64,000 nucleotides of DNA from Anniella stebbinsi (Eukaryota > Chordata > Lepidosauria > Squamata > Anniellidae): positions 59,125,001 through 59,189,000 of the forward strand of contig JARDYH010000002.1 in assembly GCA_029215795.1 (NCBI GenBank), read 5' to 3'. Under the pieces are notes generated by a model, which did no database searches, was not told the DNA's origin, and saw only the letters and a program-made list of their open reading frames with translations. Made by a program: the position numbers and the translations under genes. This document shows positions 1-9,744 of this stretch, in pieces (position 1 is the stretch's first letter; each line of letters starts with the position of its first letter).

Positions 1-488
1 AGGACAGCCTAACTGCTTTGGGGTAAGTTGTAAAAGATCCATGAATGAGTCAAGGTCCATGAATGAGTTCACTCTGGGACCTATCCCTGGTAACTGCCAC
101 TGACATTTTCTTTATGATAGGAGTGAGGGATACTATCAACAGCCAAAAATTAGGGTTGGTTCAAACATTTAGTGTCTGATGCATTACAGTATTTTCAAAC
201 AAATATACTACAAATTTCAGGGATGATGATAGTCGATCAGCCATCACCCAGTGCACATATAGAGTCCTCGGTGTTATGTTCAGTATTCTCAGCTAAACAT
301 ACCCTTGTACCTTCAGCCCTTCATTGTAGAATTTGCCCTCTGTATCTTTTATTCAGCTCATCACTCTTTTCTCTAGAACATATATCTAAAACTAGCTCTT
401 TAGAGAGAAGCATTTTGTTTCCTGCACACTAGAAACACATGGTCAAACATGTAAAGAATCAACCACAAATCACTAGTTCAGTGCTTGC
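1..488. other. Unannotated AT-rich sequence
   Basis: I see no exon with credible splice sites, no recognisable repeat and no RNA gene here. The only long reading frame (172-432, plus) has no recognisable domain and is probably chance. Confidence 0.5.
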
Positions 489-1250
489 TAGGGGTGCCCA
501 TCCGCCCGGATTTGTCCGGACATGACCGGAAAATTGCAGGGAAATCCTGATCCAGGGGGAAATCCTGTTTTCGGGGGGCAAATCCGGAAACTTAGCCCCC
601 CAAAAAGCCCATTTGGGGCACTTCCTGAAACAGGCCTTCCGAGGCCTGCTCTCTGCAGATCTGGGGTCGTGCCTTGTCGCCATGGCAACAAAGCACTAGG
701 GTGAAGGATCTGCTGAGGGCTGGCCACAGAAGGCCTGTTTCAGGCACTTTCGGAAGTGGCCGAAACGGGCATTCCAAGGGCCACCCATAGCAAATCCAGG
801 GTCCTAGTGCCTCGTCGCTATGGCGATGAGGCATTAGGAATCCGGATTTGACATGGACAGGTCTTGGAAGGCCTATTTCAGCCACTTCCGGAAATGGCTG
901 AAATGGGCATTCCGAGGGCCACCCATGGCAAACCAGGGTTCCTAGTGCATCGTCGCCATGGCAACGAGGCATTACGAATCCAGATTTGCCATGGACAGGC
1001 CTTGAAAGGCCTGCTTTGGCAGTGATCGACCTGGTCTGGGCTTGGAGCTGCGGCCTGGCCTGTGCTTGGAGCCGCGGCCCGGCCTAGCACAGTGGCCCGC
1101 TAGGCACGGCAGATGGGTAGCTGGATAGCAGCATGCAGGGCTAGAAGCTGGGACTGGCTGGCTGGTGGCAGCATGGCGAAAGCATGCAAGGTAAGAAGCC
1201 CAGGTGAGCAGCTACAGGACACCAGCAGCGTGGGGAGAGGTGGTGGTAAA
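489..1250. repeat. GC-rich interspersed repeat with hAT-like left end
   Basis: GC and CpG content rise sharply against the AT-rich flanks. The left edge TAGGGGTGCCCATCCG resembles hAT-type termini (TAGGG-TG), like the foldback element at 4,558. It is followed by short palindromic words (GGATTTGTCCGG), a tandem core (separate entry) and a GC-rich segment to about 1,250. I could not find a matching right end or target-site duplication, so the element class is an inference and the right boundary is approximate. It could be mistaken for a CpG island, but the repeat structure argues against a promoter. Confidence 0.5.
643..1018. repeat. 138-bp tandem repeat, about 2.7 copies
   Basis: The block CCACCCATRGCAAAYCCAGG begins at 781 and again at 919, giving a 138-bp period. 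A more diverged copy precedes them at about 643. Each unit carries the words TCGTCGCYATGGC, GAGGCATTA and a self-complementary TTCCGGAA-like core. The units form the centre of the GC-rich repeat at 489-1,250. Confidence 0.6.
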
Positions 1251-1317
1251 TTTAATATGCATGTTTAGTTTGTAGTGTAAATGCTACTGACAAACATAAG
1301 AGGATCTAAAAATTAAA

Positions 1318-1412
1318 GCTGCAATCCTGTACCCCCTTATCTGGAAGAAAGTCTCATTGAACTCAATGGGACTTCCTTCTGTGTAGACATGTGTAGGATC
1401 GTGCTTTAAATA
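1318..1412. repeat. Short interspersed MITE (GCAATCCT family)
   Basis: The copy begins with GCTGCAATCCTGTACCC, has CATTGAACTCAATGGGACTT in the middle, and ends with a TGTAGGATCGTGC-like inverted version of its start. The same family recurs at 3,904, 22,380-22,500, 23,813-23,985, 52,535-52,600, 58,865-58,945 and 62,540-62,610. It is a small non-coding element with partially inverted ends. Confidence 0.6.
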
Positions 1413-1422
1413 TATGTGAACC

Positions 1423-1649
1423 CACTGGCTGAATTCGGACGACACAATAAGCAACTGGGGGTGGGGGGGGGAAACAATCGTCAGTTGTATTGACTATTGT
1501 GTCGTCCGAATACTGCCATAGTCAACTCAGCGCTGATCCTAATCCACACCACAGTTGATTATTTATTACCATGTTGTGTGGGGAGTACCCCCTAGATGAA
1601 CAACTGTAAAGTTTATTATTATTCCACCATTGACTATCGTCAGCCAGTG
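1423..1649. mobile_element. MITE with CACTGGCTGA termini
   Basis: The element starts CACTGGCTGA at 1,423 and ends TCAGCCAGTG at 1,649, a perfect 10-bp terminal inverted repeat. A perfect internal inverted pair, ATTCGGACGACACAATA (about 1,434) and its complement (about 1,494), lies inside. No coding capacity is seen and I found no clear target-site duplication. The superfamily is not assigned. Confidence 0.55.
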
Positions 1650-2582
1650 AGTAAAAAGGAAGGATTTGGGGGGGAAGAATAGAAAAGATTAATTGTCAGT
1701 GTTGTTGATTAAGTTGCTTTACTTTGCCTGGATTATGCCTTACTGAAGAATGCAAACCAGCATAAATTTTACCTGAGTCAGCATTTGTCTACAAAATACA
1801 TATACTGACAGGCTGGCTCTAGTCCCTGAAAGCAGCATGAAAGTTCTAAGAATTATCAACAGGTTGATCCTCACTTACAACTATGTAGAAATAAAAAATG
1901 TTGGGTTCAACCCCACCACAAGTGATACTGAGAGTGGTATATGAATTTCTCACAACTGTAAATTAAAGTATCATATTGATAATTTATCAGTGGGTGCATA
2001 TGAAGTTTCTTTCCCTATTTTAAGATAATATTTTTAAAGCCCAGAAATGAAAAGGTTTAAGAGGAATATATTATCACTCCATAGAGTTTGCTCTATCTGC
2101 AGAAGAGTATGCTTATTGCTCCATTTCGTATGGCTCCCCGAAGTGCAAATAATATTATTTACCCAATCAATTCCTTTCCAATTTACATCCTATTTTAACC
2201 CTTTCCATTTTCTGTGGTAAGCCACTCATCTTGGCAGAAGTCATGTAAGTTCTACATAAAAACAAAAAGACAAGAGTAGCCCCCACCAAATTGTGCTACT
2301 GGTAAACTGCAAGTATATGACTTCAGAATTAAATTGTGAGGCTCCCACACTCTCACTCCATTTTCCACTGAAGTAGTTTATAATAAGCAGATGGAGACAT
2401 TGCAATACCATGCATTGCAAGAGTGATTAATTTAAAAGCAGTCTTATACTTAATATCAATCTGATTCATGTCCCAACTGAATATCAGGCAGTAACATTGC
2501 ACCAGGTACAAAGAGCCTCAGGTCTAGGGACCCTTTCCCATTTACTCTCCTTTCCTGGCCTCTCTTAACTCTTTGATGCCCA
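1650..2582. other. Unannotated AT-rich sequence
   Basis: No exon, RNA gene or recognisable repeat could be supported here. Confidence 0.4.
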
Positions 2583-2815
2583 TTTATTTATTTATTTTAT
2601 TACATTTAGCTCCTGCCTTTTTTCCTCCAAGGAATCCAAAGCGGCATACATAATCCTTCTCCTCCATTTTATCCTCACAATAACAACCCTGCGAGGAAGG
2701 TTTGACTGAAAGTCTGTGACTGGCCCAAAGTCACCCAGTGAGCTTCCATGTATGTCACCTTGGGCTCCTTGGAGGAAAGGCAGGATAGAAAAGTAATAAA
2801 TAAATTATGTATATC
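2583..2815. repeat. SINE or LINE-tail type repeat with TTTA/AATAAA ends
   Basis: An inverted (TTTA)n tail at 2,583 is followed by the words CCTCCAAGGAATCCAAAGC, CCATTTTATCCTCACAATAA, GACTGGCCCAAAGTCACC and AGTGAGCTTC. The segment ends with GGAAAGGCAGGATAGAAAAG and AATAAATAAA. The TCACCCAGTGAGCTTC block is typical of CORE-SINE or L2-tail repeats in amniotes. Confidence 0.55.
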
Positions 2816-3019
2816 AGCAAACATTACTAAATTCAGTGTTTTAAAAGGAGGAGAAAAACCTTGCTTGGTAGCAATTTTTTTAAAAAAACAACTAGAGAAA
2901 GATTATTTTTCTATGTAGAGTCCAACCACAAAGTAATTGCTGGTTAGCAGGCTATAAGGGTTGGCTCTACTGACATAGATCTCACAAAACAGTGTTGGGA
3001 CTATTGTCTTATATTAAAC

Positions 3020-3022
<3 letters not shown>

Positions 3023-3057
<35 letters not shown>
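3023..3057. repeat. (TA)n microsatellite
   Basis: About 17 uninterrupted TA dinucleotides. Confidence 0.95.
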
Positions 3058-3059
<2 letters not shown>

Positions 3060-3148
3060 CAAAAACTTCTAAAAGTTCAGGTGGCTATAGTTGGCACCAA
3101 GTGCATCAAAACCTTATACAACTTGCCTCTCAAACCCCTTAGGACTGA

Positions 3149-3313
3149 AGGGTGACCATATGGAAAGGAGGACAGGGCTCCTGTATCTTTAACAGTTGTA
3201 TAGAAAAGTGACTTTCAGCTGGTGTCATTTGTATGCATGCAGCAAGTGGTGAAATTTCATCATCATCACAACAGTTAAAGCTGCAGGAGCCTTCCCTTCT
3301 TTTGTATCTGGTC
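3149..3313. mobile_element. Monomer of the GGTGACCATAT hAT-like MITE family
   Basis: It starts AGGGTGACCATATGGAAAG and ends near CCTTCTTTTGTATCTGGTC, with CTTTAACAGTTGT near one end and ACAACAGTTAAAG near the other. This is the monomeric, more diverged form of the family that appears as palindromic dimers at 24.0, 24.4, 26.2, 28.4 and 30.3 kb. Both outer ends are eroded and no target-site duplication is visible. Confidence 0.6.
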
Positions 3314-3903
3314 TCTTTTCTTGGTGGTTTTTCTAGATGAACATGACTGGCTTTGCCAAGTCATGCTGCCTTTTACTGATTCAGAATTTTTCTGACTTGA
3401 GCATGTTTTAAGTATGACTGCTTTCTGAATGTTGGTGTGGATGTGTTTTGGTAGGCCTAATTTCTGAAGGTTTTCCGTAAAAAAAAAAAAACAAAGATGT
3501 GATGCTAGTGACTGCTGTGACTAACGGAATAATTGTAACTTTTCCCTCCTGCCACAGTTATTTAATTTTCATAGCCTTTGGTGTATATTTTTCTCTCTTT
3601 TCCTCTTCCTTTTCTGCAACATTTTTGTGAATAGGTATTATGTCAATGAGTTAGTTGTGTTTTTCTTTTTTTGTTTATGATTGCAAAGTCGATTGCAAAG
3701 TATTGTCTTGTCCCAGAATTGTTCTGTCCCAGCATAGCATAGCTTGGCTTGACTTGTTTGAATGTGTCTGGATTTCCTAGGCTCTGAAAGCATCTTTCTG
3801 GAGAGCACCTGTTGGTTACATGATCCACGATGGCAGGTTCTGGTGAGTGCATAGTTCTCCTTGACAGGAAGGGCTTGCGTTTGCTAGAGTAGATGTGAAG
3901 AGG

Positions 3904-3968
3904 CTGCAATCCTATATTCATTTATCTGGGAGTAAGCTTTATTGAAATCAATGAGACTTATTTCTGAG
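3904..3968. repeat. Short interspersed MITE (GCAATCCT family)
   Basis: Begins CTGCAATCCTATATTCATTT, followed by GGGAGTAAGC and TTGAAATCAATGAGACTTA. Same family as 1,318-1,412 and truncated at its right end. Confidence 0.55.
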
Positions 3969-4549
3969 GTTTCTTTGGGCAGTTTCCCTTAGTCCCTGAT
4001 TGGGATTTGTGTTCTCTGCAGTGTAAATTCAGGAGATATTTGGATAAAAGGAGGGAAAGATCCTTGTCTAGCATTGTGATGACTGGCATCTGTTCTGGCC
4101 TTTCCTTGAATTGCTACTGACCATGGGCTAGTTTACATGGCTAATGAACCAGAGATATAATGACTCATTTTTAGATTAATTTCTCACAGATAAACGAGAA
4201 GTTGAAACAAGCTAAGAGGTGCTAGTGAGAAGTGATTTCAACAAGCCTTTGGTCCAGTTTGTTCCAGGTGATGGGGAAACAGTGTTAAATGTTAAGAAAG
4301 GTGAGACTATGGTCATCCAGTGAAGGAGTTGCAGTCAGAAAATATATTTGAGAGAAAGGGAGACTGTATCACACAGAGTATAGCAAAAGCCTTAAAGTAC
4401 AGCAAAAGCTACAAAAATAGGAGTGAGTGAAGTTAATTTCAGATACATTGTTCTTTATTTCAGCGATTTTAACATTAAGATGTCATGTAGAACAGGTTTG
4501 TCTAAATTGTGTGCTGTGAAATCAGACATATGACCAACGCCATGTTTGG

Positions 4550-4557
4550 GTGGGCAC
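4550..4557. repeat. Left 8-bp target-site duplication of the foldback element
   Basis: GTGGGCAC here is repeated exactly at 7,722-7,729, immediately outside the other end of the element. Confidence 0.85.
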
Positions 4558-4575
4558 TAGGGATGTGCACTGACC

Positions 4576-4692
4576 CCCCGGATCGGATCGGATAGCGGAT
4601 CGGAATCGGACCTGGGGGGTCGGATCGGATCGGATCGGATCGGAGGCTGGTCGGATCGGATCGGACCAGATGTCCGATCCGGATCGGACGCC
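4576..4692. repeat. (CGGAT)n tract, left arm
   Basis: Repeated GGATCGGATC words with interruptions sit just inside the left terminus. The mirror tract is at 7,577-7,708. Confidence 0.85.
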
Positions 4693-4739
4693 ATTTTGAA
4701 TGCTTTTTCCCATAGCCAAGTATTGTTTTACAAAAACGC

Positions 4740-5790
4740 CTATAACTTTTTCATTTTTAAAGATAGAAGGATGAAACTTGGGGACATTGTAGACTGGTTA
4801 GGGATAGTTATCTGTGAGAAATTTCAGAAAGATTGGTGCATGCGTTTTGTGGCAATTAATTTTTTAATAAATACCCAGGAATGCTTATAACTTTGTCATT
4901 TTTAAAGTTACAAACATGAAACTTTGCCACATTGTAGGAGGTACCTTGGGACCTATGTGTGTGAAATTTCAGAAACATAGGTGCTTGCCTTGTGTGGCAA
5001 TTAATTTTAGAAAAATAGGTAGTAGTGGGGTAAATACAGTTACGCCTCCCATTTTTTTATTTTTTAAGATACAAACAGGAAACTTGGGCACATTACAGGT
5101 ACCACTTGCCTTGATATGTGAGTGAAATTTCAGAAACATTGGAGCTTTCCTTGTGTGGCAATTAATTTTTGAAACAATGAGGAAAGAAACACCTATAACT
5201 TTGTCATTTTTAAAGTTACACACATGAAACTTTGCCACATTGTAGGTGGTACCTTGGGACCCATGTGTATGAAATTTCGGAAACGTAGGTGCTTGCCTTG
5301 TGTGGCAATTAATTTTTTAATAAATACCCAGGAATGCCTATAACTTTGTCATTTGTAAAGTTACACACATGAAACTTTGCCACATTGTAGGTGGTACCTT
5401 GGGACCTATGTGTGTGAAATTTCAAAAACGTAGGTGCTTGCCTTGTATGGCAATTAATTTTAGAAAAATGGGTAGTAGTGGGGTAAATACAGTTACGCCT
5501 CCCATTTTTTTATTTTTTAAGATACAAACAGGAAACATGGGCACATTACAGGGAACACTTCACTTGATAGGTGTGTAAAATTTCAGACAGCTGGGTCCAG
5601 GCATGTGGTGGCAATTAATTTTTGAAACAATGAGGAAAGAAACGCCTATAACTTTTTTATTTTAAAAGTTAGAAGTCTGAACATTGCTCACTTTGTAGAT
5701 GGGTTAGGGGTAGATATGTGTCAGAAATTTCAGAATGATAGGTCCAGGCATTTGATGGCTATGGAATTTTTAAATTACATGTTTCAAAAA
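4740..5790. repeat. About seven ~145-162-bp subunits in the left arm
   Basis: An ATGAAACTTGG-like anchor recurs at about 4,771, 4,916, 5,078, 5,224, 5,369, 5,530 and 5,687. Each subunit runs CCTATAACTTTGTCATTTTT, then GAAACTTTGCCACATTGTAG, GAAATTTCAGAAA and GTGGCAATTAATTTT. Two divergent monomers of the same type occur alone at about 21,945-22,215. Confidence 0.75.
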
Positions 5791-5813
5791 AATTTCTACA
5801 GAGGCCAGGTCTT

Positions 5814-6019
5814 CCCCTCCCGCTTCCCGCGAAGAAAAGGAAACACTGTCTCGTCTCGATCCCTTTGATCCTTGCTAGTATCCATTACAGGGCTCGTGTC
5901 TGCTTGAGTAAAAAAGTGAAAGTAGGAAAGCAGACACGAGCCCTGTAATGGATACTAGCAAGGATCAAAGGGATCGAGACGAGACAGTGTTTCCTTTTCT
6001 TCGCGGGAAGCGGGAGGGG
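5814..6019. repeat. Perfect hairpin core of the foldback element
   Basis: Positions 5,814-5,905 and 5,928-6,019 are exact reverse complements by eye (92 bp each), separated by a 22-bp loop (5,906-5,927). This segment is GC-richer than the subunit arrays and differs from them in sequence. Confidence 0.85.
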
Positions 6020-6669
6020 GAGGAAAGGAAGACCTGGCCTCTGTGGAACATTTTTTGAAACATTTAATCTAAAAATTCCATAGCCATCAAATGCCTGGAC
6101 CTATCATTCTGAAATTTCTGACACATATCTACCCCTAACCCATCTACAAAGTGAGCAATGTTCAGACTTCTAACTTTTAAAATAAAAAAGTTATAGGCGT
6201 TTCTTTCCTCATTGTTTCAAAAATTAATTGCCACCACATGCCTGGACCCAGCTTTCGGAAATTTTACACACCTATCAAGTGAAGTGTTCCCTGTAATGTG
6301 CCCATGTTTCCTGTTTGTATCTTAAAAAATAAAAAAATGGGAGGCGTAACTGTATTTACCCCACTACTACCCATTTTTCTAAAATTAATTGCCATACAAG
6401 GCAAGCACCTACGTTTTTGAAATTTAGCACACATAGGTCCCAAGGTACCTCCTACAATGTGGCAAAGTTTCATGTGTGTAACTTTAAAAATGACAAAGTT
6501 ATAGGCATTCCTGGGTATTTATTAAAAAATTAATTGCCACAAAACGCATGCACCAATCTTTCTGAAATTTCTCACAGATAACTATCCCTAACCAGTCTAC
6601 AATGTGCCCAAGTTTCCTGTTTGTATCTTCAAAAATAAAAATGTGGGAGGCATAACTGTATTTCTCAGT

Positions 6670-6781
6670 GGGAAAGTGCAATGCAATGATTCCCTATGGG
6701 AAAGTGCAATGCAATGATTCCCTATGGGAAAGTACTGTCCAATGAATCCTTATGGGCAAGTGCTGTCCAATGAATCCCTCA
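6670..6781. repeat. 28-bp tandem repeat, four copies, in the right arm only
   Basis: The unit GGGAAAGTGCAATGCAATGA plus 8 bases occurs four times, the last two diverged. It has no counterpart in the left arm, so it was added after or during formation of the inverted repeat, or lost from the left arm. Confidence 0.8.
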
Positions 6782-7576
6782 TTGTTTCAAAAATTAATTG
6801 CCACACCAGGCAAGCACCAATGTTTCTGAAATTTTACACACATATCAAGTGAAGTGTTCCCTGTAATGTGCCCAAGTTTCCTGTTTGTATCTTCAAAACT
6901 AAAAAAATGGGAGGCGTAACTGTATTTACCCCACTACTACCCATTTTTCTAAAATTAATTGCCACACAAGGCAAGCACCTATGTTTCTGAAATTTTACAC
7001 ACATAGGTCCCAAGGTACCACCTACAATGTGGCAAAGTTTCATGTGTGTAACTTTAAAAATGACAAAGTTATAGGTGTTTCTTTCCTCATTGTTTCAAAA
7101 CTTAATTGCCACACAAGGCAAGCTCCAATGTTTCTGAAATTTCACTCACATATCAAGGCAAGTGGTATCTGTAATGTGCCCAAGTTTCCTGTTTGTATCT
7201 TAAAAAATAAAAAAATGGGAGGCGTAACTGTATTTACCCCACTACTACCCATTTTTCTAAAATTAATTGCCACACAAGGCAAGCACCTATGTTTCTGAAA
7301 TTTCACACACATAGGTCCCAAGGTACCTCCTACAATGTGGCAAAGTTTCATGTTTGTAACTTTAAAAATGACAAAGTTATAAGCATTCCTGGGTATTTAT
7401 TAAAAAATTAATTGCCACAAAACGCATGCACCAATCTTTCTGAAATTTCTCACAGATAACTATCCCTAACCAGTCTACAATGTCCCCAAGTTTCATCCTT
7501 CTATCGTTAAAAATGAAAAAGTTATAGGCGTTTTTGTAAAACAATACTTGGCTATGGGAAAAAGCATTCAAAATGG

Positions 7577-7708
7577 CGTCCGATCCGGATCGGACCTCAT
7601 CGGATCGGATCGGATCGGATCGGAGGTTGGTCGGATCGGATCGGATCGGATCGGATTTTCCCGATTTTGGGTCGGATCGGATTCGGATCGTGGATCGGAT
7701 CCGATCCG
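7577..7708. repeat. (CGGAT)n tract, right arm
   Basis: Mirror of the tract at 4,576-4,692, ending just before the right terminus GATGCACACCCCTA. Confidence 0.85.
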
Positions 7709-7721
7709 ATGCACACCCCTA

Positions 7722-7854
7722 GTGGGCACACCCCCTTGGGGGCCAGCCATGTTGGTGGGCATGCCCCCTTGTGGACTGGCCATGTTGGTGGGCACGTTCC
7801 CTTGGGGGCGGCCATGTTGTCCTCCTTTTTAGTTTCCAAAGTATGGTCACCCTA
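7722..7854. mobile_element. Older MITE-like repeat hosting the foldback insertion
   Basis: The segment contains the repeated phrase GCCATGTTGGTGGGCA, alternating with CCCCCTTG-type words. It ends TTTCCAAAGTATGGTCACCCTA, which resembles the TAGGGTGACCATA terminus of the hAT-like MITEs. The left flank of the foldback (4,541-4,557) reads CATGTTTGGGTGGGCAC, similar to the phrase repeated here. The foldback therefore appears to have inserted inside this repeat. Confidence 0.5.
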
Positions 7855-7943
7855 TGCTAGGGCTACATCCAATGTATGTGCCCTGAAAGCCTTTAAAAGC
7901 AGTATATGAACATTAGTACAGTGGTGGTTGCCCTTGTGTTCTC

Positions 7944-8317
7944 TTGAAGAAAACAAACAAGATATTGTTACATGATCGCCTTCTCCCGTACAATCTGCCC
8001 CGCACACTTAGGTCCTCTGGGAAGAATTTACTCAAGCCAGCCAGAACTAGGCTGGCGGGTGTTACCCAGAGGACCTTCTCTTCCATTGCTCCCAGACTAT
8101 GGAATGGTCTGTCGGAGGAGGTTAGACAAATTAGCAGTCTTCATGAATTTAAGAGAGTTATGAGGACTACTCTCTTCCGGCAGGCCTATCCAGATGAATT
8201 TTAAGATGTTTTTAATGTTGTTTTTTTCTCTTGTTTTTAAAATTTTAACTGTTGTGATTTTTATGTTTTATATTGTTGCTGTTCCCCGCCTCGATCCGAA
8301 GAGAGAGGCGGGCTACA

Positions 8318-8358
<41 letters not shown>
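7944..8358 (+). mobile_element. LINE 3' end (CR1/L2-type) with (AAT)n tail
   Basis: Frame 7,944-8,204 encodes the C-terminal tail typical of CR1/L2-group LINE ORF2 proteins: LAGVTQRTFSSIAPRLWNGL, then SSLHEFKRVMRTTLF. A stop follows at about 8,202, then a short 3' region with TTTTTAATGTTGTTTTTTTC, CCCCGCCTCGATCCGAAGAG and GAGGCGGGCTAC, then (AAT)n from about 8,319. The copy is 5' truncated, as is usual for LINEs. The host function is nil; the fragment is a dead insertion. Confidence 0.75.
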
Positions 8359-8360
<2 letters not shown>

Positions 8361-8388
8361 TTGTGTCCCCCACCCAAATGTAATAATA

Positions 8389-8429
<41 letters not shown>

Positions 8430-8450
8430 ATTTGGGTGGGGGACACAATA
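8359..8450. repeat. Perfect palindrome built on (AAT)n/(ATT)n
   Basis: The left arm TATTGTGTCCCCCACCCAAA(TG) runs into AATAAT. It is mirrored by ATTATT running into CATTTGGGTGGGGGACACAA(TA). The whole 92 bp can form one hairpin whose stem is largely AAT/ATT. It directly follows the (AAT)n tail of the LINE fragment. Confidence 0.85.
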
Positions 8451-8907
8451 TCCAAAGTTCCATTACAGCCAACAATTCAGCGGGGGCGGGGGGGACTTCT
8501 TTTAATATTGTCATTCCTTGATGTTAATAATTTCAAACATCTCTGTCAGCTCCTACAACTGTATTACTATTTGATAAACTGTTGATGCTAATGCAGAATG
8601 CGATGTAATTTTGTCAGCAGCTTCTTAACCTTGCTGTTTGACTACTAATAGGCAAATGGGACAGGGGAATTCTAGTAGGTTGATTAAAGCTGTAAAAAAA
8701 ATTGAAGCATTTACATGATCAGATCAGATTAGATCACAGAACAATTGTGTTTCCTCCAAAACTCTATTCCTTCCATGTTTGCCAGTGATTATTATCTGAG
8801 TGTGGACAACTTTGATCAAACCTGACCCATTGACACCAGGACAGTTTCTGAACCACTGGCCTTCTTCAGCAATCACACAAGATATAATATGTATTTGATT
8901 GTTTAGG

Positions 8908-9023
8908 GCGCAATCCCATGCATATTTAGACAGAAAAAGTCCTACAACTCCTTGCTTTCCCCAGGCAGAATGGCTGGCCAGGGAATGCTGAGAGTTGTAG
9001 GAGTTTTTGCATAGGATTGCATT
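8908..9023. repeat. Short inverted-end MITE
   Basis: GCAATCCCATGCATAT at the left and TGCATAGGATTGCATT at the right are inverted. Inside them GTCCTACAACTCC and GAGTTGTAGGAG also pair. No target-site duplication is evident. Confidence 0.5.
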
Positions 9024-9233
9024 AAAATAAAAATATCTCTAAGCAGTTTACAAGATTAATATGTATTAAAAATTTAAAATACATCATAATATGCATGAAA
9101 CTACATAATATAAAAACATTTCTATAAAAATTATAAAAATATTAAGATCAATACTGACAACACCATAATTAATAAACAAACTGCAGCACACTCACTCAGG
9201 GAAGCCCTGGGTAAAAAGAAGGGTCTTTAATTG

Positions 9234-9742
9234 ACTGCTATAGCACAAGGCAGTTTATTTATATATTGTTTCATTTCTATACCGCCGAATAGCCAAAGCT
9301 TTCTGGGCAGTTCACAAAAATTAAAACCATTAGTACAGCATAAAATATAAAGTGAAAGCTTAAAACCACAATACAAAAGCACAACCAGAATAAAACTGAG
9401 CAGCAATGCAGAGCTTTAAAATATGCATTTAAAATGCAGATTTGAAACAGCAGAGTTAAAATGCTAAACTACTAAAATACTAAAAGGTCTTCACATGGTG
9501 GCGGAAAGAGTACAACGTAGGAACCAGGTGAACTTCTCTAGGGAGCTCGTTCCACAACCAGGGTGCCACAGCAGAAAAAGTCCTCATCCTGGTAGCCATC
9601 CACCTCACTTCTCTCGGCAAGGGCTTATGGAGTTGGTGCCTCCCGAATACCAGCAGTGCACCAAATAGTTCCTGATTAAATAGGAACCATATAGTGCCAA
9701 AGTAGTATAAGCTGACATGGTTTCTGTGCTCTTCCACTAGCT
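9234..9742 (-). mobile_element. LINE 3' end (CR1/L2-type), minus strand
   Basis: On the minus strand, 9,737-9,480 encodes MATRMRTFSAVAPWLWNELP and further LINE C-terminal tail (PTLYSFRHHVKTF). It is followed by the 3' region ending in CAGAAAGCTTTGGCTATTCG and a GGTATAGAAATG/AAATA tail (plus-strand 9,245-9,310). It is 5' truncated. Confidence 0.7.
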
Positions 9743-9744
9743 GT

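Larger units (their letters stand above)
4558..7721. mobile_element. 3.16-kb foldback (long inverted repeat) element, hAT-like
   Basis: The element begins TAGGGATGTGCACTG and ends with the inverted form GATGCACACCCCTA. It is flanked by an exact 8-bp duplication, which is the hallmark of hAT transposition. Each arm contains, from the outside in, a (CGGAT)n tract, a run of ~145-162-bp related subunits, and a unique GC-richer core. The left arm (4,558-5,905) is about 1.35 kb. The right arm (5,928-7,721) is about 1.8 kb, because it holds extra subunits and a 28-bp tandem repeat. The inner 92 bp pair perfectly around a 22-bp loop. Short reading frames in each subunit translate to similar peptides (for example MKLCHIVGGTLGP), but this reflects repeat structure and not coding. 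No transposase is present, so the element would depend on a transposase supplied in trans. The hAT assignment rests on TSD length and termini only. Confidence 0.8.

Noticed and set aside
459..1090. CpG-island promoter
   Set aside because: The GC-rich segment is a tandem-repeat-bearing interspersed element, with no exon or transcription start context nearby.
6670..6781. CRISPR-like array
   Set aside because: The 28-bp units are directly adjacent tandem repeats with no spacers, in a eukaryotic transposon.
4696..7571. Many short ORFs with similar peptides (MKLCHIVGG..., MNAFSHSQV...)
   Set aside because: They are the same foldback subunit translated repeatedly on both arms. There is no conserved length, no stop-free domain and no known family.
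7568..7839. ORFs across the (CGGAT)n tract (DPIRSDPIR-type peptides)
   Set aside because: Translated pentanucleotide repeat, open only because the repeat contains no stop codon.
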